Shown one piece after another: positions 32,205 to 44,743 of a DNA stretch of 64,000 bases. How positions within the stretch are numbered: the first letter of the stretch is position 1; every line of letters begins with the position of its first letter. The DNA lies in the NCBI GenBank assembly GCA_950097015.1, contig CATNEN010000039.1, positions 9,704,001 to 9,768,000 of the forward strand, written 5' to 3'. The position numbers and the translations under genes were made by a program. The DNA comes from Macrostomum hystrix. Taxonomy: Eukaryota; Platyhelminthes; Macrostomidae. The notes beneath the pieces are model-generated. The model saw only the letters and a list, made by a program, of their open reading frames with translations. It ran no database searches and was not told the DNA's origin.

Positions 32205-35200
32205 CTGCGGCAGGTGGATGTGACAGTTAAATCATATATTTATCCCAAGATCCAATCTTCACTTTTATATCCAGATCCTATTCTTCATTCTTCCCAGATC
32301 CTATCCTTCCTTTATCCCAGATCCCATCCATTAATTATATAGTATCCCATCATTCATTTATCCCAAATCTTATCCTTCATTTATCCTAACTTCCATCATT
32401 TATTTATGCCAAATCTTATCCTTCATTTATCCCAGATCTTATCCCTCATTTACCCCAGATCTTATCCCTCATTTACGCCAGATCTTATCCCTCATTTACC
32501 CCAGATCTTATCCTTTTTTATCCCAAATCCTATCATTTATTTATCCCCAATCCTATCCTTGATTTATCCCAGATCTTATCCTTCATTTATCCCAAATCCT
32601 ATCCTTCATTTATCCTAAATTCTATCCTTTAGTTATCTCAAATCCTATCATTAATTTATCCCAAATCCTATCCTTCATTTATCCCAAATCCTATCCTTTA
32701 TTCACCCTAGATCTCATTCTTAATTTCTGGTGACTCCTGTGCACACACGTACACAGTGCACATCGCTCACGTGTGTAACTCTGCCCTGACTTTCTCAGCG
32801 TCAGAGGCAAGCGCGTTAGACAGCTCTGCCACTCACTGCACCCTCTGCATATGCGCCGCATTCCAAATGGAAATGTATCGAAAGGATAAATACAGGGCTG
32901 GTTAGCTACTCGTAATAGCTTTTTTTCGTATCGAAATAAAAAAATCGAGATCGTTATTTTGTTCGTGGGAATAATGACTAAAGAATAATGACTAAAGACC
33001 TGTACTGTAGGGATAATGACTAAAGACCTGTACTGTAGGAATAATGACTAAAGACCTGTACTGTAGGAATAATGACTAAAGACCTGTACTGTAGGAATAA
33101 TGACTAAAGATCTGTACTGTAGGGATAATGACTAAAGACTTGTACTGTATGGATAATGACTAAAGACCTGTACTGTAGGAATAATGACTAAAGATCTGTA
33201 CTGTATGGATAATGACTAAAGACCTGTACTGTAGGAATAATGACTAAAGATCTGTACTGTAGGGATAATGACTAAAGACTTGTACTGTATGGATAATGAC
33301 TAAAGACCTGTACTGTAGGAATAATGACTAAAGATCTGTACTGTAGGGATAATGACTAAAGACCTGTACTGTAGGGATAATGACTAAAGACCTGTACTGT
33401 AGGGAAAATGACTAAAGACCTGTACTGTAGGGATAATGACTAAAGACCTATACTGTAGGGATAATGACTAAAGATCTGTACTGTATGGATAATGACTAAA
33501 GACCTGTTCTGTATGAATAATGACTAAAGATCTGTATTGTAGGGATAGTGACTAAAGATCTGTTCTGTAGGTATTTAATGACTAAAGACCTGTTCTGTAG
33601 GGATAATGACTAAAGATCTGTACTGTAGGAATAATGACTAAAGACCTGTACTGTATGGATAATGACTAAAGACCTGTACTGTAGGGATAATGACTAAAGA
33701 CCTGTACTGTAGGGATAATGACTAAAGACCTGTACTGTAGGGATAATGACTAAAGACCTGTACTGTAGGGAAAATGACTAAAGACCTGTACTGTAGGGAT
33801 AATGACTAAAGACCTATACTGTAGGGATAATGACTAAAGATCTGTACTGTATGGATAATGACTAAAGACCTATACTGTAGGGATAATGACTAAAGACCTG
33901 TACTGTATGGATAATGACTAAAGACCTGTACTGTAGGGATAATGACTAAAGATCTGTACTGTATGGATAATGACTAAAGACCTATACTGTAGGGATAATG
34001 ACTAAAGACCTGTACTGTATGGATAATGACTAAAGACCTGTACTGTAGGGATAATGACTAAAGATCTGTACTGTATGGATAATGACTAAAGACCTGTACT
34101 GTATGGATAATGACTAAAGACCTGTACTGTAGGGAAAATGACTAAAGACCTGTACTGTAGGGATAATGACTAAAGACCTATACTGTAGGGATAATGACTA
34201 AAGATCTGTACTGTATGGATAATGACTAAAGACCTATACTGTAGGGATAATGACTAAAGACCTGTACTGTATGGATAATGACTAAAGACCTGTACTGTAG
34301 GGATAATGACTAAAGATCTGTACTGTATGGATAATGACTAAAGACCTATACTGTAGGGATAATGACTAAAGACCTGTACTGTATGGATAATGACTAAAGA
34401 TCTGTACTGTATGGATAATGACTAAAGACCTGTTCTGTATGAATAATGACTAAAGATCTGTATTGTAGGGATAATGACTAAAGACCTGTTCTGTATGAAT
34501 AATGACTAAAGATCTGTATTGTAGGGATAGTGACTAAAGACCTGTTCTGTATGAATAATGACTAAAGACCTGTTCTGTAGGGATAGTGACTAAAGATCTG
34601 TTCTGTAGGTATAATGACTAAAGATCTGTACTGTATGGATAATGACTAAAGATCTGCACTGTATGGATAATGACTAAAGACCTGTTCTGTATGAATAATG
34701 ACTAAAGATCTGTATTGTAGGGATAGTGACTAAAGATCTGTTCTGTAGGTATAATGACTAAAGACCTGTTCTGTAGGGAAAATGACTAAAGACCTGTACT
34801 GTAGGGATAATGACTAAAGACCTATACTGTAGGGATAATGACTAAAGATCTGTACTGTATGGATAATGACTAAAGATCTGTACTGTATGGATAATGACTA
34901 AAGACCTGTACTGTATGGATAATGACTAAAGACCTGTTCTGTATGAATAATGACTAAAGATCTGTACTGTATGGATAATGACTAAAGATCTGTACTGTAT
35001 GGATAATGACTAAAGACCTGTTCTGTATGAATAATGACTAAAGATCTGTATTGTAGGGATAATGACTAAAGACCTGTTCTGTATGAATAATGACTAAAGA
35101 TCTGTATTGTAGGGATAGTGACTAAAGACCTGTTCTGTATGAATAATGACTAAAGACCTGTTCTGTAGGGATAGTGACTAAAGATCTGTTCTGTAGGTAT

Positions 35201-38200
35201 AATGACTAAAGACCTGTTCTGTAGGGATAATGACTAAAGATCTGTTGGCATAATGACTAAAGACCTGTACTGTAGGAATAATGACTAAAGACCTGTACTG
35301 TAGGAATAATGACTAAAGATCTGTACTGTAGGGATAATGACTAAAGACCTGTACTGTATGGATTAATGACTAAAGATCTGTACTGTATGGATAATGACTA
35401 AAGACCTGTACTGTATGGATAATGACTAAAGATCTGTACTGTATGGATTAATGACTAAAGACCTGTACTGTATGGATAATGACTAAAGATCTGTACTGTA
35501 TGGATAATGACTAAAGACCTGTACTGTAGGAATAATGACTAAAGATCTGTACTGTAGGGATAATGACTAAAGACCTGTACTGTATGGATAATGACTAAAG
35601 ATCTGTACTGTATGGATAATGACTAAAGACCTGTACTGTATGGATAATGACTAAAGATCTGTATTGTAGTGATAGTGACTAAAGATCTGTTCTGTAGGTA
35701 TAATGACTAAAGACCTGTTCTGTAGGGATAATGACTAAAGATCTGTACTGTAGGAATAATGACTAAAGACCTGTACTGTATGGATAATGACTAAAGACCT
35801 GTACTGTATGGATAATGACTAAAGATCTGTACTGTAGGAATAATGACTAAAGACCTGTACTGTATGGATAATGACTAAAGATCTGTACTGTAGGGATAAT
35901 GACTAAAGACCTGTACTGTATGGATAATGACTAAAGATCTGTACTGTATGGATAATGACTAAAGACCTGTACTGTATGGATAATGACTAAAGATCTGTAT
36001 TGTAGTGATAGTGACTAAAGATCTGTTCTGTAGGTATAATGACTAAAGACCTGTTCTGTAGGGATAATGACTAAAGATCTGTACTGTAGGAATAATGACT
36101 AAAGACCTGTACTGTATGGATAATGACTAAAGACCTGTACTGTAGGGATAATGACTAAAGACCTGTACTGTAGGGATAATGACTAAAGACCTGTACTGTA
36201 GGGATAATGACTAAAGACCTGTACTGTAGGGAAAATGACTAAAGACCTGTACTGTAGGGATAATGACTAAAGACCTGTTCTGTATGAATAATGACTAAAG
36301 ATCTGTACTGTATGGATAATGACTAAAGACCTATACTGTAGGGATAATGACTAAAGATCTGTACTGTATGGATAATGACTAAAGATCTGTACTGTATGGA
36401 TAATGACTAAAGACCTGTTCTGTATGAATAATGACTAAAGATCTGTACTGTATGGATAATGACTAAAGATCTGTACTGTATGGATAATGACTAAAGACCT
36501 GTTCTGTATGAATAATGACTAAAGATCTGTATTGTAGGGATAATGACTAAAGACCTGTTCTGTATGAATAATGACTAAAGATCTGTATTGTAGGGATAGT
36601 GACTAAAGACCTGTTCTGTATGAATAATGACTAAAGACCTGTTCTGTAGGTATAATGACTAAAGACCTGTTCTGTAGGGATAATGACTAAAGATCTGTTG
36701 GCATAATGACTAAAGACCTGTACTGTAGGAATAATGACTAAAGACCTGTACTGTAGGAATAATGACTAAAGATCTGTACTGTAGGGATAATGACTAAAGA
36801 CCTGTACTGTATGGATTAATGACTAAAGATCTGTACTGTATGGATAATGACTAAAGACCTGTACTGTATGGATAATGACTAAAGATCTGTACTGTATGGA
36901 TTAATGACTAAAGACCTGTACTGTATGGATAATGACTAAAGATCTGTACTGTATGGATAATGACTAAAGACCTGTACTGTAGGAATAATGACTAAAGATC
37001 TGTACTGTAGGGATAATGACTAAAGACCTGTACTGTATGGATAATGACTAAAGATCTGTACTGTATGGATAATGACTAAAGACCTGTACTGTATGGATAA
37101 TGACTAAAGACCTGTACTGTATGGATAATGACTAAAGACCTGTACTGTAGGGATAATGACTAAAGATCTGTACTGTAGGAATAATGACTAAAGACCTGTA
37201 CTGTATGGATAATGACTAAAGACCTGTACTGTAGGGATAATGACTAAAGACCTGTACTGTAGGGATAATGACTAAAGACCTGTACTGTAGGGATAATGAC
37301 TAAAGACCTGTTCTGTAGGGATAATGACTAAAGATCTGTACTGTAGGAATAATGACTAAAGACCTGTACTGTATGGATAATGACTAAAGATCTGTATTGT
37401 AGTGATAGTGACTAAAGATCTGTTCTGTAGGTATAATGACTAAAGACCTGTTCTGTAGGGATAATGACTAAAGATCTGTACTGTAGGAATAATGACTAAA
37501 GACCTGTACTGTATGGATAATGACTAAAGACCTGTACTGTAGGGATAATGACTAAAGACCTGTACTGTAGGGATAATGACTAAAGACCTGTACTGTAGGG
37601 ATAATGACTAAAGACCTGTACTGTAGGGATAATGACTAAAGATCTGTACTGTAGGAATAATGACTAAAGACCTGTACTGTATGGATAATGACTAAAGACC
37701 TGTACTGTAGGGATAATGACTAAAGACCTGTACTGTAGGGATAATGACTAAAGACCTGTACTGTAGGGATAATGACTAAAGACCTGTACTGTAGGGATAA
37801 TGACTAAAGACCTGTACTGTAGGGAAAATGACTAAAGACCTGTACTGTAGGGATAATGACTAAAGACCTATACTGTAGGGATAATGACTAAAGATCTGTA
37901 CTGTATGGATAATGACTAAAGATCTGCACTGTATGGATAATGACTAAAGACCTGTTCTGTATGAATAATGACTAAAGATCTGTATTGTAGGGATAGTGAC
38001 TAAAGATCTGTTCTGTAGGTATAATGACTAAAGACCTGTTCTGTAGGGAAAATGACTAAAGACCTGTACTGTAGGGATAATGACTAAAGACCTGTTCTGT
38101 ATGGATAATGACTAAAGACCTGTACTGTATGGATAATGACTAAAGACCTGTTCTGTATGAATAATGACTAAAGATCTGTACTGTATGGATAATGACTAAA

Positions 38201-39001
38201 GACCTGTACTGTATGAATAATGACTAAAGATCTGTACTGTATGGATAATGACTAAAGACCTGTTCTGTATGAATAATGACTAAAGATCTGTACTGTATGG
38301 ATAATGACTAAAGACCTGTTCTGTATGAATAATGACTAAAGATCTGTATTGTAGGGATAATGACTAAAGACCTGTTCTGTATGAATAATGACTAAAGATC
38401 TGTATTGTAGGGATAGTGACTAAAGACCTGTTCTGTATGAATAATGACTAAAGACCTGTTCTGTAGGGATAGTGACTAAAGATCTGTTCTGTAGGTATAA
38501 TGACTAAAGACCTGTTCTGTAGGGATAATGACTAAAGATCTGTTGGCATAATGACTAAAATTCCATATTAATAATGAGAATAATGAACAAAGATCAATGA
38601 AGGCTTATGACCAAATCCCACAGTAGTCTGCGTCGACACTGTCCAGGTCATGCAACAGATAGGCAAACACTTACCTGCTCCCTAGCCTGATCGTGCGCCT
38701 TGCTCAGGTGCATAACAGCATCATCGAATCTTTGCAGCTCAGTGAGGGCCATTCCAAGAAAGAAATGACCCTTCACACTGCGGCCATCCAGTTCAATAGC
38801 CCGCCTGCTGTCGTCAATTGAACGCTCCCAGTCCTTCAGTTTAATGTGACAGATGGCTCGATTAGAATAGAATTTGGACACTCTGGGAGACTTTTCAATG
38901 GCCGATGTGTAACAGGCGATGGCCTCCTTGTAGCGACCCAATGCGAATAGTCGATTGCCATTCTCTTTAAGTTCGTTCGGCGTCTTTTTACTGTTGTCCA
39001 T
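31653..39001 (-). CDS. STUB1: STUB1/CHIP co-chaperone E3 ubiquitin ligase (two exons)
   Basis: A cytosolic E3 ligase that binds the C-terminal EEVD of Hsp70 and Hsp90 and ubiquitinates their misfolded clients. Exons 38675-39001 and 31653-32204 join in phase 0 to 292 residues (about 300 in vertebrates). Exon 1 encodes three TPRs with carboxylate-clamp residues visible ([28 protein letters not shown]). Exon 2 encodes the helical dimerisation segment from [12 protein letters not shown] and the U-box: [55 protein letters not shown]. It ends NPWAEDF. The single intron of 6.47 kb is almost wholly tandem repeat (32230-38560). The middle of the protein is richer in alanine than in vertebrates. Confidence 0.95.
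32230..32715. repeat. Degenerate 23-bp repeat in the CHIP intron
   Basis: About 20 divergent units around CATTTATCCCAAATCCTATC with C/T substitutions and small indels. It lies immediately on the 5' side (sense of CHIP) of the acceptor for exon 2. On the CHIP strand it is purine-rich (GGGATAAATGAAGG). Confidence 0.85.
32716..32974 (-). other. tRNA-Leu-like fragment within the CHIP intron
   Basis: On the minus strand, near 32770-32845, GTGGCAGAGCTGTCTAACGC resembles the A-box side of leucine tRNAs. A good B box is not preserved. It is probably a decayed tRNA-derived SINE head. Confidence 0.3.
32975..38560. repeat. 5.6-kb minisatellite of about 200 copies of a 28-bp unit
   Basis: The unit reads ATAATGACTAAAGACCTGTA then CTGTAGGG. 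There are recurrent variants at four positions: GACC/GATC, TGTACTG/TGTTCTG/TGTATTG, TAGGG/TATGG/TAGGA, and rare TTAATGAC. A marker variant TCTGTTGGCATAATG occurs at 35241, 36694 and 38539. The first two are 1453 bp apart, with matching variant order around them, so large blocks have been duplicated within the array. It fills nearly all of the CHIP intron, ending about 110 bp from the donor of exon 1. Confidence 0.97.
38675..39001 (-). CDS. STUB1: CHIP exon 1 (TPR domain)
   Basis: From the ATG at 39001 ([16 protein letters not shown]) to the donor GAGCAG/GTAAGT. It encodes 109 residues with three TPR repeats. Confidence 0.93.
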
Positions 39002-41050
39002 TAGATTAGTCTGAACAGCTGCAATTGTACTGCAATTGCAATATTACTGCAATTTGACAGTCTATTTTGAGACTGAGAATTTTAGTTCTTAGTTCAACAG
39101 TCATTAACAGTTGGACTACCAAGCCATTTTGCCGCCTTTTTTATACCAAGGGGGGAAATTACCACCCCTGTAAATTTTTTGGCAGCGCCTTTAATGCTAA
39201 CAGCGTTGGGTGGTGACTGATTGATTGAAAGACTAGGCGATGGTATACTGTGGTTGAGTATTTTGGCTTAAGCAGTGAAATCTGTGAAATTCGCGTCAGG
39301 GTATCCGTTGTGGCCTTGTTCCACCTGTTGAAGCCCTTGAAGGTCCAGCAAATCCATCTAGAAAAAGTTAGGTGACCACTGAAGACAGATGATGCAGGCA
39401 CATTTGGCTGATGTGCTGATAAATTTTGAAGCCTTGGCAAGGTGGCACTGATAGCAGTGCTAATTCTTGTATAGGGGTGTATCAGATACACTATTGCTAA
39501 TGGGAAAAACCTGACCTTCGGCCAGAACCATTGAATATCTTGACAGTCTGAAGAGCTGGTGAGTTGATTCTTGTTTCAGAAGATGCGCAACAAAAAGTTG
39601 GCCATGTTCTTGAGTTTTATGTGCTTGCATTGCTCTGTTCGGGTGCAGCACAAAAAAACTGTTAAGAGGAATATTTTAGCTCAATTGCTACTTACAGATT
39701 TCAAATTTACAGATTTTGAAATCTGAACAAAAAGGTCTGGAGTTTGATTTTCTCGATTTTCCAAGGGAAAATATTGCCTATTTGAGAATTTTTTGCTTCT
39801 AGTTTTTAGTTTAACAAAATACAAAACATACACATAAGAGGTTTAGAAACATTCTAAGCTATGGACTACAATATAACAATATTACAATAATATACTATAG
39901 TTTTATTATAGTTTTAAAGTAAAATCAAGATTTAAAGCAGCTATTGTAGCTATTGTGACACATGTATGATAAAACTAGATAATTTTTTGTGAAAAAATAC
40001 ATGTTAGTATTTAATGTTTCAAATATTTTCACTTAAAATATTTAAAAGACTTGTTATCAAGGTTGTCAAATACTTGTACTATTATAAAAAACGAAATATC
40101 ATAAATTGATATTGAAATATTTGTTAAACTGATCAAGAAAAAGAATACAAAAAATAAATATGAGCTATTAGCAATGTGCCATTGTTTACATATCTGTTAA
40201 CCTTTCTTAAGAATAAGCAGATGAGAAAAATTACTCATCCTACAAACTTATGAATGATATAACTTAAGAAATAAAGTCTTAAATATAACATTAAATTTTT
40301 TTTAAACATTTAAAATCATCTTACATAGCAAATGAAAGTGAAATAGTTAAAGCTATCTGTTTGGTGGAACTGAAATATATATGCTTTCCAATAATACCTA
40401 CATCTGACACTGCTTAGGGTTGAGACTATCTGTTGCTATTGAAAATCTAACCAAATTAATTTTTTTCCCCAGAAACTAGTAAAACTTCCTCTATTTTTTT
40501 CACTAAACTTTGCTAAAAGTGGTCCTGGTGATACCTAAATTGTATTACCATAGGTGTCAAGTACAGTTCTATTTTTAATTATTTTGATTTTAGAAAGAAA
40601 ATGTATTATTATTTCTAAGAAATATATATTTTAAGAGACCTCAATTTATATAAATTTGTTATACTGTGTGATCCTTTTGAAAACCACAGAGGTGTAGTGT
40701 ATTCAGTAAAGACCAATATATTTGTTGTAGAACAAGGCACAAGCAGCAAAAGATATAACCCAATTCAAAAAGCTATATCTTATTTACACATATTTACAAA
40801 AATTATTTACATATGAGGATGGAAGCAATATATAAATCCATGCAACTTGTCCAAAAACTACAAGTTAAAAAATCAATGATCCTTTCCTTCAGCAGTTTGC
40901 AGATTAATGACTAAATGCAGATTTGCAAATACTTCAATTAAAACCCTGAGACCTCATGACAATTACAGTTAGCATACAAAAAAGAATTTTCTAAACAGAA
41001 TTTACTTAGTTACTTACTTGACCTACTTAAACTTAGTTAAAGACAATAAA

Positions 41051-41124
41051 GCAGATGTCTTTCTATGAAAGAAATTGTCTTTCTATGAAAGACATCTGCT
41101 TCCTAAGTTTCAGAGAAACTTAGG
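41051..41124. other. Two consecutive hairpins
   Basis: Arms GCAGATGTCTTTC and GAAAGACATCTGC enclose an inner duplicated CTTTCTATGAAAG (41051-41099). They are followed directly by CCTAAGTTTC-AGA-GAAACTTAGG (41102-41124). A role is unknown. Confidence 0.6.
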
Positions 41125-41311
41125 AAGTTTCAGGGGAAAAAATGGCCCTTCACATTGTCCAAATTCCATTATATCAAGTAAAAAAACATACAAAAACATA
41201 GTAACTCAATGACCTTTGAGTCAAGTGAACACTAAAAAAATTGATTTGAGGACAGGGACAGGCCAAGTATATTCTTATTAGCTGTCTTGTCTTATGTATT
41301 ATCTAGTTCTG

Positions 41312-41373
41312 CAGGGGGTTTGGGGGGCGGCAGACTCCGCCCCCCTTACGTGCCAACTGCGCCAAACCCCCTG
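41312..41373. other. GC-rich hairpin with G runs
   Basis: The arms CAGGGGGTTTGG and CCAAACCCCCTG flank an inner GGGGGGCGG/CCGCCCCCC pairing. The plus strand also has adjacent G5 and G6 runs that could form part of a quadruplex. It stands out in an AT-rich region. Confidence 0.55.
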
Positions 41374-43151
41374 AAGGACCAATGCTCATTGGAAAGACTG
41401 ACATCCTTGTGAAGTTGTGTCTAATCACAAAACGGAGCTCTAGGCAGACCAGTCTATTCTTGATAGGGGCTACCTATCGTATCAAGTATAGCCTACAGAA
41501 TAGCCTACCTAGTGAAGGATTAATCCTATACATAATGGCCAAATATAAAGACATTAAAGGCCAGTCTTTCTATTCCTAAAATGGATGTAACTTTTTCATA
41601 CTAGGCCTACATTTAGAAAGATTTAAATGGTAAACAGTGGGCCTAACTATTTTGCTTCAGGCCTAGAGTCTAAAATAGCTGAGCTTGCCAACAAAGAATA
41701 GGTCTGTAGGGTAGGCCTATAGACACAAAAGGCCTACTAAACACAAAGTACAAATCAGGGAGTTGCTTTTACTAACAAGAGTAAAAGTAATTTCAATACC
41801 AACATTCACAAGTGGTTAGTAAGTGCTCAAGCATTTCCTCTAACAATTTTTCAGGATTGATAACTTTTTATTTAAATTCAACAAAATCTAATTTATTGTC
41901 TGTATGCTACCAAAGCAAAAATAAACTGAATGTCTAGAATGAAGACTAGGCCTATGGCTATAGGCCCTACCGTAGCTGGATATCTACAATAGGCCTAGCG
42001 AAAAATGTTGCAGCAGGCCTAGAGCTATAGAATAGTAGCCTAAGCGACATTCCTTTTTACTTGACATTCCTCTTTTATTTTTTGTTATACGTGCAATGGC
42101 ATCTATTTGCCAAGCTTCTTAAGCATAGCACAATCAGCTCAGAATACATTGCTGTCCCCGATATCCGTATTGTCTTTGTGTTACCTAATTACAATGGCAA
42201 AATTCATGAACGTTACGAATACGAAAAACCACTTCAGTACCTCTCTTTAAGACAAAGTAATAAAGTTTTATCGTGAAATTGTTTTCGTTTTAATCACTTC
42301 AGATGGCTTTTAGTTCACAAACCGCTATTGTTTGTTTTAAATTTGCGCCACGATAAAATGAAACTTTTTTATTTTCATATTCTAAGAATGGCAAAGCAAA
42401 ATATATATAAAGTACGTGTTGCAGACTCGCACTGTTTTTAAACTTCTATGTACCTGGTAATCTTTGTTTTCAATCGTCGTTAACCATGACCACAACTCAG
42501 CCAGAAATTCTAGAGATTTATTATGTTGCCTTAATAATCTTGCGAATCTGAAAATGCCGAAATTATAACTTTGTGTTGACTTATGCACCGCATACAGATA
42601 CAGTCGCAATTTTTTTAAACGTTAACTCATAAATTTGTGGCGCAAGAAGTTCCTCTGCCCCTACTTCTGGCGTTTTCTGCTTTGAATTATGGAGCAGTAA
42701 CCGCGGTAGTTCTGTTTCTAGTTTTGACCTTTTCAATATCCCTAGCTTTTATCCTTGTAATTCCAGTTCTTTTATTCTGCACAGATTAGAGTTTAATGAA
42801 CTCTAATGCACAAGCTGAAATATAATAACATACAATAATACAATACAAAGACGGAATCATACTTATGCGGTTAGGGCTCTATTTGATAGGAGCAGTGAAT
42901 TTATAGGTGTCATTAATTTTCCAATTTCAGGAGCTTAGCAAATTAATTGTTAAGCTTGTCGGAAAAAGTTTTGCTCCTGTCTCACAACTAGGCCTAGCTA
43001 GTCAGAAAAAAACTTTGTGTCAGAGAGTTCTAGAAATAGAATGTTAATATCAACTATTGCTAGTGGGTTGCAACTTAAATCTTCTGTTTTGGAGCTTCAA
43101 GCCTAATATTGAAATAATGATTGGTGCACATTTTATGCAAATTTTATTTGG

Positions 43152-43365
43152 TTAGTTTATAGCTTAGAAACTTTGTCTGACTCAGAATATTCCAACAGTT
43201 ATTCCGACTTAAAAGTCAATTTTTTAAATACACGCTTAGGCAGTTATTCCGACTTGAAATTACATCTACATGCATACATCTAATAACCTCTCAGACAGTT
43301 ATTCAGACTCAAAATTAACTGTCAGAATATTCCGAGTCGGACAAAGTTTCTAAGCTTTAGTTTAT
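43152..43365. mobile_element. 196-bp inverted-repeat element (MITE) with 9-bp target duplication
   Basis: The element proper is 43161-43356. Its ends are inverted repeats of about 40 bp starting AGCTTAGAAACTTTGTC. Both sides are flanked by the perfect direct repeat TTAGTTTAT (43152-43160 and 43357-43365). Three internal copies of CAGTTATTC-GACT occur. It has no coding capacity, so it would depend on a transposase elsewhere. A 9-bp duplication fits Mutator-like elements best, but hAT or P-like (8 bp) cannot be excluded. Confidence 0.88.
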
Positions 43366-43907
43366 ACTGAATACAGTAATTGTATTGGAAATCTAAACAT
43401 TTAGGACTAGCTTAGTATGATTAGATTGCTGCAAGCTACACATTTAGTTACTCAAATAAGCAAGCTAATTATTTCACAATATGTAGGTCTACTTAATTAG
43501 CTAATTACTTATTATTGTTATTATAATTTTTGTTTAATTATAATATAATTCTCTGATCAGTTTTGCAAAATTTTGTATCTGCAAACAAAAAGTAAGCCTA
43601 CATTAGAGTTCTTAATCTTAGTTATTTTAGATTTTTGTTAATATATATAATATAACTTCATTTTTATCCCATTGTAAGATTTCTTTTTTTATAGCTGGGT
43701 CCAGGTCATGTTCTTTATAATTCATTTTCATATTACATATTTTTCTCAATCTTATGCTATGACATTTTTTGTCTAGCCAATATTATAGCTTTTTAGGTTA
43801 AACAGGGTTTAGAAACAAAGCTGTTCTTTTATAAATTTGCTTCAAATTAATTGCAGATCTTGCCTCAATCTTTGTTATCTGGTTTCAGTAGTAAATTTTC
43901 TGCAAAG
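43366..43907. other. Region upstream of the TMEM254-like gene
   Basis: Very AT-rich. An acceptor-like GTTATCTGGTTTCAG ends at 43888, 19 bp before the start codon, suggesting an upstream non-coding exon or a trans-spliced leader. Confidence 0.4.
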
Positions 43908-44743
43908 ATGTTCAAAGTGCCAAGTATTGCAATAGTTTTGATTATTTTATATGGAATGTGCATCACAACAGTAAGTACAGAGAACTTCTAGCAGTCTAAT
44001 AATTAAAGAAAAACAATACAAGTTTAGTTAGCACCTATTTTATTAAACTGCCATCTTTTAGATGTCAGTATTTGCTCCAGATATGGTTTTTCCATCAATG
44101 CTCAAGCCTATAGTTGAAGGTCTAACAGTCAAGACACGGTACATCATGTAAGTCAATTTTTATGCCTTGCTGTTGCAGTAATTTTTCTAGTTTTTAATCT
44201 AGAAAATGCTGATTCATTTCTAGATGCATTCTTGCTTGGCTTGCACATTTCCTAGAAGGAGTCCTTGTTTTCTATTTGTCTAGGTAAGAAAACTTTTACT
44301 TGACTGTTTTGTTGATTTTTTATCATAAATTTACAATAATGATTACACTGACTTCCAGAATCCAAAATTCCAGGTAATATGACTTGACTATTATAGATAT
44401 ATGCAGTTTAAAGATTTTTTGTTTTATCTATGGGCTAAATGAAGCAGAGTGACAGGCTTGGTTTAAAGCCGGCTATGAGAGCTTAAGAAAATAAAAGGAG
44501 AGATATATCAGGATTACAAATCTTGAAGCAGCATAAATGTACACTATAATCTGTCAACGTTAATTGATGACTATTTGAGCATATTATCTTTATAACCCAA
44601 ATTTTTACAGGAAAGTGAGCGACACTTGGCCTGAATCAATACTTTGGTTTCTGCAGACCTGCCTGGTTGGCTATCCATCCACATCAATCAAGCTAAAGCA
44701 TTATCGCGACTTGAGGAAGGCTTCTCAGCAGAGGAAAAAATAG
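43908..44743 (+). CDS. TMEM254: TMEM254-like small membrane protein (four exons)
   Basis: Assembled from splice sites because every exon is short: 43908-43970, 44062-44147, 44224-44283 and 44611-44743. Phases 0, 2 and 2 join to 342 nt, giving 113 residues (about 123 in human TMEM254). Every intron is GTAAG...AG. The match to the TMEM254/DUF4499 family is in CILAWLAHFLEGVLVFYL (human WLAWLIHVGESLYAIVL) and ILWFLQTCLVGYPSTSIKLK (human LLWFLQTFFFGIASLTIL). Membrane segments are predicted at about 6-24 and 50-68, with a third at about 78-95, and a lysine/arginine-rich tail ends SQQRKK. Function in animals is not established. AATAAA lies 275 bp past the stop. Confidence 0.82.

Larger units (their letters stand above)
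39002..43151. other. AT-rich intergenic region, CHIP to TMEM254
   Basis: Head-to-head spacer between the CHIP and TMEM254-like genes. From 39160 to 39660 the composition is coding-like and minus-strand open frames occur, but with stops between them and no recognisable domain; this may be a decayed element. Bases 41480-42040 are dense in TAGGCCTA-type words. Hairpins occur at 41051-41124 and 41312-41373. No tandem arrays are present. Confidence 0.4.

Noticed and set aside
32975-38560. CRISPR-like array
   Set aside because: Repeats are contiguous with no unique spacers, lie in a eukaryotic intron, and no cas-like gene is present. They are minisatellite.
39159-39651. Minus-strand open frames as a gene between CHIP and TMEM254
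   Set aside because: Two overlapping short frames, with no recognisable domain and no consistent splice model. At most a decayed element.
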